From: a virus
Length of the DNA: 64,000 nt
Reading direction: 5' to 3' (one strand)
IMG/VR virus record: IMGVR_UViG_3300032242_000550
Coordinates: 91,160-155,159 of that record
The notes beneath the pieces are model-generated. The model saw only the letters and a program-made list of their open reading frames with translations. It did not search any database and was not told the origin of the DNA. Within the stretch, counting starts at the first letter, position 1, and every line of letters begins with the position of its first letter. Made by a program: the position numbers and the translations under genes. This document shows positions 7,789 to 16,100 of this stretch, piece by piece.

Positions 7789-8709
7789 ATGGATTTTATT
7801 GGTGGAATAACTGTTAGTGGTGGATTGAGTGTAACAGCGCAACCGCCACCCTCAAGCAAGGCTATATTTGGTTACGGAGGAGGTTATTTATCAATAACCA
7901 ATCTAGTAAGCACATCAGGTATAGTTGCTAATGATACCGCAGGTGTAGGTACTGCTAGAACTGAGTTAGCAGCTGCCGGATACGGTACAGATAAAGCTAT
8001 CTTTGGATATGGTGAAAATAACGGACCACAGTCAATGACAAATAAAGTATCAAATACTGGTGTTGTTGCCACTGATACAACAGGTGTTGGTACTGCTAGA
8101 TGGGCACTTGCAGCCGCAGGATACGGCACTGATAAGGCTATTTTTGGATATGGCTGGAACAATTATGCTACTCAGATGTATGCCTTAACCAACAAAGTAT
8201 CAAATACAGGTGTAGTTGCTACTGACACAGGTGGTGTAGGTACTATCAGAACTGCACTAGCAGCCGCAACTTATGGAACTGATAAAGCTATATTTGGATA
8301 TGGATACAATAACTATTCTTCTACTATATATTCTCTGACTAATTTAGTATCAAACACTGGTGTTGTTGCCACTGATACTAGTGGTGTCGGTACTGCTAGA
8401 TATCAAATTGCGGCGGCTGGTTACGGCAGTGATAAAGCTATATTTGGATATGGAACTACTGGCGCATCAACAGCAATAACCAACAAAGTATCAAATACAG
8501 GAGTTGTTGCGAGTGATACAACAGGTGTCGGTACTGCTAGGCCAGGACTAGCGGCTGCTGGCTATGGGGTTGATACTGCTATATTTGGATATGGTGGTAA
8601 TCCTGGTCCAACTAACTTAGTATCAAATACAGGTGTAGTTGCGACTGATACTACACGTGTTGGTACGTCAAGAACCGGTCTAGCAGCAGCAAGTTACGGG
8701 CTAGCATAA
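7789..8709 (+). CDS. Six-bladed Kelch-like propeller adhesin, type A, copy 3
   Basis: The 306-residue protein shares N-terminal module MDFIGGITVSGGLSVTAQPP with copy 1 almost residue for residue, followed by six AIFGYG repeats and the closing half-repeat GVGTSRTGLAAASYG. Variable stretches after FGYG (GGYL, ENNGPQ, WNNYATQMYA, YNNYSSTIYS, TTGASTA, GNPGP) differ from those of copy 1 although the framework is the same. There is no terminator or clear promoter between it and the preceding small gene, and no strong Shine-Dalgarno, so coupling to 7568-7783 is likely. Confidence 0.75.
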   Translation: MDFIGGITVSGGLSVTAQPPPSSKAIFGYGGGYLSITNLVSTSGIVANDTAGVGTARTELAAAGYGTDKAIFGYGENNGPQSMTNKVSNTGVVATDTTGVGTARWALAAAGYGTDKAIFGYGWNNYATQMYALTNKVSNTGVVATDTGGVGTIRTALAAATYGTDKAIFGYGYNNYSSTIYSLTNLVSNTGVVATDTSGVGTARYQIAAAGYGSDKAIFGYGTTGASTAITNKVSNTGVVASDTTGVGTARPGLAAAGYGVDTAIFGYGGNPGPTNLVSNTGVVATDTTRVGTSRTGLAAASYGLA

Positions 8710-8732
8710 ATTTTTACTAGTCCTATAAATCT

Positions 8733-8768
8733 ATTAAATATCTCTATACACAACCTATAGAGAGATAT
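8733..8768 (+). promoter_or_regulatory. Late promoter box inside a hairpin that hides the Shine-Dalgarno
   Basis: ATTAAATA (8733-8740) is a late-promoter-like box; TATAAATC is at 8724-8731. TCTCTATA (8741-8748) pairs with TATAGAGA (8756-8763) around CACAACC, extended by ATA/TAT after a 2-nt bulge. The right arm contains the GAGAGA Shine-Dalgarno of the gene at 8770. Transcripts starting near 8747 would lose most of the left arm and expose it. Confidence 0.55.
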
Positions 8769-8769
8769 T

Positions 8770-9435
8770 ATGGCATCAAATCTAAATTCAGAATTTAACT
8801 ATCGTTACCAAGTTATTGGTTCAACACCCTGGGAAAAAATCAAAACATTACAAGGCTTCTATGTCGGACGTAAACGTGCCGCTGTATTAGAAGAAGTAGC
8901 TGAACTAAAATATCAAGCTAAACTTGAAGAACTAAAACATTTAAAAACAGTTCCAGCATTACCACATATATTGCTTAATTTACAAGCAGAAATCATTGAG
9001 TTAGAATCACATTTAGATGACCAAAAACATGCATTTGAGCTTAATCGTAAAGAGATTAAGATATTAGAAAAACTTATGGCTGAACTATATGCTGAAGTTG
9101 AACCAACACGATTGAAACATCCAGATGGTACACCATATAGTGATGATGAGATGTTTGAAGCCAATGCTAATTATGAATTTACCGTAACAGTTGGTCGTGA
9201 GATACAATCTGAGATTATTGCTATGGGTAGACCTAGTCCAGCCAAGTTATTGAATGCTATGAGTAATCCAGAGACGTTACAATCATTAATGATGATTGGT
9301 CTTATACCACAAGGTACAGTGTTATTAGAGCAGAAAGACATTATGTTAGAGTTAACCAATCAGCAGCCTGTTGTTGAACCTGCAAAAGAGTTAGAAACTT
9401 CCACACCTAAGAAGAAGATAAAAAGAACAAAGTAA
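8770..9435 (+). CDS. Coiled-coil protein of unknown function in fibre array
   Basis: The 221-residue protein is largely helical. Residues ~35-120 are a likely coiled coil (KYQAKLEELKHLK, LNLQAEIIELESHL), residues 125-185 are mixed, and the C-terminus is a Lys-rich tail (TPKKKIKRTK). No signal peptide or catalytic motif is visible. It has its own promoter/hairpin and a terminator after it, so it is a single-gene unit between propeller genes, and its sequence is unlike the adhesins around it. It could be a structural or assembly protein; I do not recognise the family with certainty. Confidence 0.65.
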   Translation: MASNLNSEFNYRYQVIGSTPWEKIKTLQGFYVGRKRAAVLEEVAELKYQAKLEELKHLKTVPALPHILLNLQAEIIELESHLDDQKHAFELNRKEIKILEKLMAELYAEVEPTRLKHPDGTPYSDDEMFEANANYEFTVTVGREIQSEIIAMGRPSPAKLLNAMSNPETLQSLMMIGLIPQGTVLLEQKDIMLELTNQQPVVEPAKELETSTPKKKIKRTK

Positions 9436-9455
9436 TATCTATATACTTTACATAC

Positions 9456-9479
9456 AAAAGGCTCTACGGAGCCTTTTTT
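9456..9479 (+). terminator. Terminator after the coiled-coil gene
   Basis: AAAAGGCTC (9456-9464) pairs with GAGCCTTTT (9469-9477) around TACG, with a T run to 9479. Confidence 0.9.
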
Positions 9480-9487
9480 CATAAATA
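9480..9487 (+). promoter_or_regulatory. Late promoter box CATAAATA directly after a terminator
   Basis: CATAAATA begins at the base after the T run of the terminator and lies 19 nt before ATG 9507, with AAAGGA at 9492-9497 as Shine-Dalgarno. Confidence 0.55.
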
Positions 9488-9506
9488 GATTAAAGGATAA
9501 CATATT

Positions 9507-10430
9507 ATGGATATTGGTGCAGGAATAACATTTGGTGCTGGGGTTAATATTGTTTATATACCTCCACCAACAAGTAAAGCTATCTTTGGATATGGTGTAA
9601 CTAGTGTTTATGTATCAATGACCAATCTTGTAAGTAACGCAGGTGTAGTTGCTACTGATACAACCGGTGTAGGTACAATAAGATCCACTCTTGCAGCCGC
9701 AACTTATGGTACGGATAAGGCTATATTTGGATATGGGGATGCCGGATCACCGGTATCTGTATCTAACAAGGTATCAAACACGGGTGTAGTTGCTACAGAT
9801 ACTACTGGTGTAGGTACTGCTAGACAATTATTAGCGGCAGCAGGATACGGATCAGATAAGGCTATATTTGGATATGGAGTATTCTACATCCCTTCAACAA
9901 CATATGTATCAATAACTAACCTAGTAAGTAATACAGGCGTAGTTGCATCTGACACTACTGGGGTAGGAACTGCTAGACAAAATCTTGCAGCAGCCGGTTA
10001 CGGAACTGATAAAGCTATATTTGGATATGGAAGTAATGGTTCGGGTTATGTATCAATGACCAATCTAGTATCAAATACAGGAGTAGTTGCTACTGATACA
10101 ACAGGTGTAGGTACTGCTAGGAGCGCACTTGCAGCCGCAACTTATGGTATTGATAAAGCTATATTTGGATACGGAACTACAAAAGTTACTAATTTAGTAA
10201 GTAACACAGGCGTAGTTGCAACTGATACTATCGGTGTAGGTACTACTAGAAATTATATTGCAGCCGCAGGTTATGGAGTTGATACTGCTATATTTGGATA
10301 TGGAACATCTAGTGGAACGGATGTATCAATAACTAATAAAGTATCAAACACCGGTGTAGTTGCAAACGATACTACAGGTGTAGGTACTGCTAGAAATGGT
10401 TTATCAGCGGCAAGTTACGGACTAGCATAA
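9507..10430 (+). CDS. Six-bladed Kelch-like propeller adhesin, type A, copy 4
   Basis: The 307-residue protein starts MDIGAGITFGAGVNIVYIPP and then has six AIFGYG repeats with variable stretches such as VTSVYV, DAGSPVSV, VFYIPSTTYV and TTKV. Its leader and first ~30 codons are nearly the same DNA as those of the next gene, and share a long block with the glycine-rich gene at 11410. It probably heads an operon of three adhesin genes (9507, 10451, 11410), because no terminator separates them. Function as a receptor-binding propeller is inferred. Confidence 0.75.
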   Translation: MDIGAGITFGAGVNIVYIPPPTSKAIFGYGVTSVYVSMTNLVSNAGVVATDTTGVGTIRSTLAAATYGTDKAIFGYGDAGSPVSVSNKVSNTGVVATDTTGVGTARQLLAAAGYGSDKAIFGYGVFYIPSTTYVSITNLVSNTGVVASDTTGVGTARQNLAAAGYGTDKAIFGYGSNGSGYVSMTNLVSNTGVVATDTTGVGTARSALAAATYGIDKAIFGYGTTKVTNLVSNTGVVATDTIGVGTTRNYIAAAGYGVDTAIFGYGTSSGTDVSITNKVSNTGVVANDTTGVGTARNGLSAASYGLA

Positions 10431-10494
10431 AAATAAAAGGATAACATATTATGGATATTGGTGCAGGAATAACATTTGGTCAGGGTGTGAATAT
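10430..10494 (+). repeat. 65-nt exact direct repeat, copy 1 (leader plus N-terminal module)
   Basis: Bases 10430-10494 are identical to 11389-11453. The repeat spans the AT-rich leader, the Shine-Dalgarno AAAAGGA, the ATG and the first 14-15 codons (MDIGAGITFGQGVN). A diverged third copy surrounds ATG 9507. Confidence 0.9.
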
Positions 10495-11377
10495 TGTTTA
10501 TATACCTCCACCAACAAGTAAAGCTATATTTGGATTTGGATATAGTACTACTTTTACAAATATAACTAATTTAGTCTCAACCACAGGTGTAGTAGCTACT
10601 GATACCACAGGGGTAGGTACTGTTAGACAAGGACTTGCAGCGGCAGGTTACGGAACAGATAAAGCTATTTTTGGATTTGGTGACTACTACTCCTTTGGCA
10701 ACGATTATTTCTCAATAACCAATCTAGTATCAAATACCGGTGTAGTAGCCGCAGACAACGGAACGGTTGGTCTTGCAAGAGGCTGGCTCGCCGCTACAGG
10801 TTACGGTACTGATAAAGCTATTTTTGGATTTGGAGTTAATTACGGCGGTGGGCGTAGTGAAACTAATCTAGTATCAAACACCGGTGTAGTTGCAACTGAT
10901 ACCGCTGGTGTAGGGTTTGCTAGACGATATCTAGCAGCCGCAAGATATGGAACTGATAAAGCTATATTTGGATATGGCGGCGGTGCCTCTTGGTATTCAA
11001 TGACCAATTTAGTATCAAATACTGGTGTAGTTGCTAGTGATACCACTGGTGTAGGTACTGCTAGGATGTACTTAGCAGCCGCAGGGTATGGCAATGATAA
11101 AGCTATATTTGGTTATGGCTCATCTATATCCGGAGTACAATCATTAACAAATTTAGTAAGTAACACCGGTGTTGTTTCTACCGATACAACCGGAGTCGGT
11201 ACTGCTAGAAATGCATTAGCAGCCGCAAGTTATGGTGTTGATACTGCTATTTTTGGTTATGGATCCGGACCAACTGCAATAACCAATTTAGTTTCAAACA
11301 CCGGTGTTGTTTCTACCGATACAACCGGGGTTGGTACTGCTAGAACCGGATTAGCAGCCTCAAATTATTCAACATAA
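10451..11377 (+). CDS. Six-bladed Kelch-like propeller adhesin, type A, copy 5
   Basis: The 308-residue protein starts MDIGAGITFGQGVNIVYIPP, followed by six AIFG[YF]G repeats; the first three have FGFG in place of FGYG. Variable stretches (YSTTFTN, DYYSFGNDYF, VNYGGGRSE, GGASWY, SSISGVQS, SGPTA) are not shared with copy 4. It lies 20 nt after copy 4 with AAAAGGATAAC upstream. The framework of repeats 4-6 is closer to the consensus than that of repeats 1-3, suggesting the gene is a mosaic of blades with different histories. Confidence 0.75.
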   Translation: MDIGAGITFGQGVNIVYIPPPTSKAIFGFGYSTTFTNITNLVSTTGVVATDTTGVGTVRQGLAAAGYGTDKAIFGFGDYYSFGNDYFSITNLVSNTGVVAADNGTVGLARGWLAATGYGTDKAIFGFGVNYGGGRSETNLVSNTGVVATDTAGVGFARRYLAAARYGTDKAIFGYGGGASWYSMTNLVSNTGVVASDTTGVGTARMYLAAAGYGNDKAIFGYGSSISGVQSLTNLVSNTGVVSTDTTGVGTARNALAAASYGVDTAIFGYGSGPTAITNLVSNTGVVSTDTTGVGTARTGLAASNYST

Positions 11378-11388
11378 AATCGCAACAC

Positions 11389-11453
11389 AAAATAAAAGGA
11401 TAACATATTATGGATATTGGTGCAGGAATAACATTTGGTCAGGGTGTGAATAT
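11389..11453 (+). repeat. 65-nt exact direct repeat, copy 2 (leader plus N-terminal module)
   Basis: Identical to 10430-10494, but here it feeds a glycine-rich protein instead of a propeller. The change of downstream domain right after an identical 5' block is the signature of a domain swap. Confidence 0.9.
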
Positions 11454-12258
11454 AACACCGCAACCACCTTCAATTACATTTCTTATAATAGCAGGTGGAG
11501 GAGGCGGTGGTAGTTACGGCGGTAGCGGTGGCGGCGCAGGTGGTTATATCACTACCACTGCAGCCTATGCGCCAGGGACGGTTTATACGGTTACTGTTGG
11601 CGCAGGTGGGACAGGTGGTACAGCATTTGATAAAGGTACTAGCGGGGCAAATAGTTCCGTTACAGGCTTTACTACTGCAGTGGGAGGTGGTGCTGGATCT
11701 GGCGCATTTAGTGCTGCTTTAAGTGGTGGTTCAGGAGGCGGTGCCGGTTACCCATCAAGTCCAACTGGAGGTTCAGGCATAATAGGACAAGGATTTGCTG
11801 GTGGTTCAAGTGGAGGTCAACTTTACATTGGCTCTGGTGGCGGCGGCTCTAGTGGTGTTGGTATTGACAGTGGTACTTCACCAACATATATTGCAGGAAA
11901 TGGTGGGCCTGCTACTGCATCAATAATTACGGGTGCTTCCGTATATCGAGCCGGTGGCGGTGGCGGTGGCGTTGGCATCACAGCAGGCGGCACCGCCGGT
12001 AGTGGCGGTGGCGGTGGGGCAGGAAACGGTGGCAATCAAAGCGCCGCTCCTACTGCTGGAGCAGTAAACACCGGTAGTGGTGGAGGTGGCTCGGGTAGTG
12101 GTGCCGGTTATACTGGCGCTGCGGGTGGATCAGGTGTGGTTATAATATCAGTACCAAGTACTTCCTACAGCGGTACAACCACCGGTTCACCTACAGTAAT
12201 AACTTCTGGCAGTAATACTATTATGCAATTTAATTCATCGGGAAGTTATACATCGTGA
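11410..12258 (+). CDS. Glycine-rich adhesin with propeller-type N-terminal module
   Basis: The 282-residue protein begins with the same MDIGAGITFGQGVN module as the propeller at 10451, then switches at about residue 18 to a Gly-rich domain (FLIIAGGGGGGSYGG, then YTVTVGAGGTGG) with many GGGG and GSGGG runs up to ~245. A short beta-rich C-terminus contains VVIISVPSTSYSG. Gly-rich domains of this kind occur in phage fibre proteins; T2- and S16-type gp38 adhesins expose polyglycine-flanked loops. A receptor-binding role is inferred. It closes the operon begun at 9507. Confidence 0.75.
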   Translation: MDIGAGITFGQGVNITPQPPSITFLIIAGGGGGGSYGGSGGGAGGYITTTAAYAPGTVYTVTVGAGGTGGTAFDKGTSGANSSVTGFTTAVGGGAGSGAFSAALSGGSGGGAGYPSSPTGGSGIIGQGFAGGSSGGQLYIGSGGGGSSGVGIDSGTSPTYIAGNGGPATASIITGASVYRAGGGGGGVGITAGGTAGSGGGGGAGNGGNQSAAPTAGAVNTGSGGGGSGSGAGYTGAAGGSGVVIISVPSTSYSGTTTGSPTVITSGSNTIMQFNSSGSYTS

Positions 12259-12295
12259 GCTACTTTTTAAAAGATTAAAAGTCATTAGATAAACC

Positions 12296-12303
12296 AATAA
12301 ATA
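12296..12303 (+). promoter_or_regulatory. Late promoter box AATAAATA
   Basis: A one-mismatch match to TATAAATA in the 67-nt gap before ATG 12326, with TCAAGGATAAAG as Shine-Dalgarno region. Confidence 0.45.
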
Positions 12304-12325
12304 AATTAATATCAAGGATAAAGAA

Positions 12326-12688
12326 ATGGCACATTTTGCACAAATAGATGAAAACAACATCGTTACCCAAGTTATTGTAATAGAGCAATATGTATTGGAT
12401 ACCGGTCTATTTGGTGATCCAATTAATTGGATTCAAACAAGCTATAACACAATAGGTGGTGTACACAAATTAGGTGGTACACCATTACGTAAAAATTATG
12501 CTGGTATAGGTTATACTTATGATAGTACAAGAGATGCATTTATACCACCTAAACCTTTTAACAGTTGGGTATTAAATGAAACTAGTTGCATATATGAAGC
12601 TCCTACACCTAAACCAGCTGACTACCCGAATATACAGTATGTTTGGGATGAACCAACACTAAGTTGGATAGAATTCACTGATGTGTAA
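12326..12688 (+). CDS. Conserved small phage protein, W-D-E-P-T C-terminus, copy 1
   Basis: This 120-residue soluble protein (MAHFAQIDENNIVTQVIVIE..., GIGYTYDSTRDAFIPPKPF) resembles small proteins I remember from cyanophages and other aquatic T4-like phages, where no function is established. A close paralogue lies at 36182. Both end in a W-D-E motif also found twice in the 71-residue protein at 7568. All three lie beside propeller genes, so a virion or fibre-assembly role is a reasonable guess. Confidence 0.75.
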   Translation: MAHFAQIDENNIVTQVIVIEQYVLDTGLFGDPINWIQTSYNTIGGVHKLGGTPLRKNYAGIGYTYDSTRDAFIPPKPFNSWVLNETSCIYEAPTPKPADYPNIQYVWDEPTLSWIEFTDV

Positions 12689-12703
12689 TAAAGGTGTTTT
12701 TGC

Positions 12704-13069
12704 CTATAATGTATAATCTGTATCAACTGTAATATCTAAAATACTTTTACTTTTTTCTTTTAACTTCTTTTTATACAATCTACTACAGTTTGCACATAAC
12801 GTTTTTAAATTACTTTTTTCTTTGTTTTTTCTATTACTATCTTTGTAAATAACATCTAGTTGGCATTTATCTTCCGGAATAAATCCACACTTCTCACATC
12901 TGTTCTTTTTATGTAATAGATAGCCGTGTTTTGGATTATATGCGGCTTTACTACACTCAACACAATACTTGTGCCATTTTGTAAACCCATGCTTACTAAT
13001 ACCGTTCGGCTTTGATAACGATATATTACAGTTTTCACATAAAGGTCTTGGCGGTTGTCTGGTTAACAT
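12704..13069 (-). CDS. Degenerate HNH-type zinc-finger protein, only minus-strand gene
   Basis: The 121-residue protein on the minus strand has three CxxC pairs (CENC near 10, CVEC near 36, CEKC near 57) and a fourth in LCANC near 91. The region CQLDVIYKDSNRKNKEKSNL plus KTLCANCSRL follows the layout of small phage HNH nucleases, in which I would expect a DH pair and a final NCHR; here the usual histidines are replaced (IY, and S for H). It is probably catalytically impaired, or a DNA-binding derivative. It is the only gene opposite to all others in the window, and is convergent with 12326-12688. A late-promoter-like box lies 4 nt before its ATG. Confidence 0.65.
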   Translation of the reverse strand: MLTRQPPRPLCENCNISLSKPNGISKHGFTKWHKYCVECSKAAYNPKHGYLLHKKNRCEKCGFIPEDKCQLDVIYKDSNRKNKEKSNLKTLCANCSRLYKKKLKEKSKSILDITVDTDYTL

Positions 13070-13073
13070 AACT

Positions 13074-13081
13074 TATTTAGA
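13074..13081 (-). promoter_or_regulatory. Late-promoter-like box TCTAAATA on the minus strand
   Basis: Read on the minus strand, TCTAAATA is followed by AGTT and then ATG 13069. The 4-nt spacing would give a leaderless or nearly leaderless transcript, like the other HNH gene at 4713. Confidence 0.4.
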
Positions 13082-13130
13082 AAAAAGATTTATTGGATGC
13101 TTTTTTCCACGGGGCAAATTATATATATCT

Positions 13131-13138
13131 GATAAATA
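13131..13138 (+). promoter_or_regulatory. Late promoter box GATAAATA before giant fibre 1
   Basis: GATAAATA lies 32 nt before ATG 13171. It sits inside an AT-rich perfect inverted repeat (13117-13126 and 13136-13145, 10-bp arms). The leader then carries GGGACACAATATGG, similar to the GGACACAATA leader of giant fibre 2. Confidence 0.55.
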
Positions 13139-13170
13139 TATAATTAATATAATAATTTTCGGGACACAAT

Positions 13171-16100
13171 ATGGCAGCAGATGATTTCAATTCGTTAGGC
13201 GGGTACTCAATTGGTATACCGCCTGTTCCCGTAATTGATGCTAATGGTAATGTTGTTACAAACGTATTAGCTACAAGTGGAAATGTTGCCGCAGCCAACA
13301 TATATGGTGGTAATTATTTTTATGCAAATGGTAGACCCTTCACAGGAGGGGTAGATCCAGGTGGTCCAAATACTAGTATTCAATATAATAACAACACGTT
13401 TTTTGATGGTAGTACAAATTTTACATTTGACAATACTACAAACTTAGTAACAGTACCAAATTTAAATGTAACCGGCACAAGTAATTTAGGCCCTATAGGT
13501 AATATTACTATTGGTGGCGGTAATTCAGGATATGCATTAACTACAGACGGATCTGGCGGATTATATTGGACACCTCCAGGTAGTGGTACTAGTGGAATTA
13601 GTAAAGGTACTAGTAATTTATTAGTTGTTAGTACTAATGGAAATATTGTTGCCGGTATTGGTGGTGTTCCCAACATATTAACAATTTCTACTAATGGAAT
13701 TAATGTACTTGGTAATGTTGTTGCTAATAGATTCGTTGGAAATATATTTGGTAGTGCAAATACAGTAGTTAACAACGCACAGCCAAACATCACTAGTGTT
13801 GGTAATTTAATATCATTAGATGTTGTTGGAAACATTAATGCAGGTAACGTAATAGCAACAACATTTGTTGGTAATTTAATTGGTAGCGCAAATACAGTAA
13901 CTGATAATGCACAGCCAAATATCACAAGTGTTGGTACATTAATAACATTAGATGTTACTGGTAACGCTAATGTAGGTGCATTACTAACAGATAGTATATT
14001 ATATGCTAATGGCACACCTTATGTGTTTACAACTAATGCCGCAGGAAGTAATACACAAGTACAGTATAATAATAATAATGCGTTTAGTGGTATTGCAAAT
14101 TTCACATTTGATAATACTAGTAATACATTAACAGTTACTAATATCATTGCTAATGGAGCAGGATTAACATCATTAACTGGTGCAAACGTTACTGGTGAAG
14201 TAGCTTATGCTAATATAGCTAATAATGTAGCTGTGGCAAATGTTATAGGTATAGGTAATATTGCCACAACAAACTATGACGGAAATAGTAGTAATGTATT
14301 ACATGGTGACGGTACTTGGAGTGCTGACCAAACTAATTATAGCAATAGTAATGTAGTTTCATTATTAAATGCATTTGGATCAAATAATATAACAACAACT
14401 GGTAATATTTCAGCAGGTAATCTTGCTGGAAACGGTTCTGCTATATCATCAATAACTGGTGCAAATGTTACCGGTCAAGTAAATTATGCTAATATAGCTA
14501 ATAATGTAGCTGGCGCAAATGTCTCAGGTGCAGTAGCTTATGCAACCACAGCTAATAGTGTAGCCGGAGCAAACGTATCTGGTCAAGTAAATTATGCTAA
14601 TGTAGCTAATAATGTAGCTGGTTCTAATGTTTCTGGTCAAGTAAATTATGCCGCGGTTGCTAATTCAGTAGCAGGTGCTAATGTTTCTGGTACTGTTGCC
14701 AATGCAACACATGCAACTGTTTCTGACAGTGCAAATAGTGTAGCTGGTGCTAATGTGTCCGGTGCTGTTGCATTTGCGACAACAGCTAATAGTGTCGCTG
14801 GTTCTAATGTTTCTGGCGCTGTTGCATTTGCGACAACTGCTAATAGTGTTGCTGGTTCTAATGTTTCCGGTCAAGTAGGTAACAGTTTAGTTGCTGGTAC
14901 CGTATATACAAATAGCCAGCCAAATATTACAAGTGTAGGTACATTAACTAGCTTAACAGTATCTGGTAATGCTAATACAGGTAACTTGGGTACAAACAAT
15001 TTTATTGCTACAGGCACAGGTAGTTTTGGTGCTAACATCAACATGAACAATAAGTGGATAAACAATGTTGGTTATCCTAATCTAAACACTGATGTTGCTA
15101 CAAAAGCATATGTTGATACGATGATATCTAGTGGTATCAGCTATCATCAACCAGTACAAGTTGCAACTACAACTACACTAGCAATCGCTACAGGTGGCAC
15201 AACTGCTTATATACAACCAAATGGTGCGGGTAATGGTATAGGTGCATATATCAGTACTACAGGTACTTATTTAAATATTGACGGTGCAAATGTACAAACT
15301 GTTGGCACACGTATTTTAGTTAAAAATGAAGCTAATCAAGCATGGAATGGTGTTTACACATATGCTAATACAACCGCTATTGTACGTTCTACTGATACAG
15401 ATGAATATGGCCCGGATAGTGTACAACAATTAAGTATTAATGACTATTTCTTTGTTCAAGGCGGTATTGTTAATGAAGGTGTTGCTTTCATTGTTAATGC
15501 ACCAAGCGGTACAATTATTTTTGGTACTTCAAACATTACATTTAGTCAGTTTAGTACAAGTCAGGTTTATAATGCTGGTACAGGATTAACATTAGATGGT
15601 ACTATATTTAATATCAGTAATACTACAGTTACTTCAGGAAGTTATGGAAACGGTGATCGTGTTGCAACGTTTACAGTCAATAGTCAGGGTCAATTAACAG
15701 CCGCAAGTAATACAGCAATAACAGCAAATGCCGCTAACTTAACTGGCACAACTCTTGCTAGTTCAGTAGTAAACAGTTCACTAACAAGTGTTGGTACATT
15801 AACTATTCTAACAGTATCAGGTAACATTACCGGTGCTAACATATATGCTAACAGTGGTACAATTGGTGCAAATCTATTAACTGGTACATTAACAACCAAT
15901 GCTCAACCAAATATTACAAGTACTGGCACATTAACTAATTTAGTTGTAACTGGTAATATAATTAGCGGCAATGTATATGCTAATAGTGGTACAATTGGGG
16001 CAAATCTATTAACTGGCACATTAACAACATCAGCACAACCAAATGTAACAAGTGTTGGTACATTAACTAATTTGGTTGTTACCGGTAATACAATTAGTGG

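Noticed and set aside
5593-12258. Possible CRISPR array because of regularly spaced near-identical DNA blocks
   Set aside because: The repeats are in frame, of ~140-150 nt period, and encode propeller blades; there are no short palindromic repeats with unrelated ~30-nt spacers.
13070-13170. Possible terminator with GGATGCTTTTTTCC
   Set aside because: The stem is only a few base pairs and the T run would be in the loop, so it is not a convincing intrinsic terminator.
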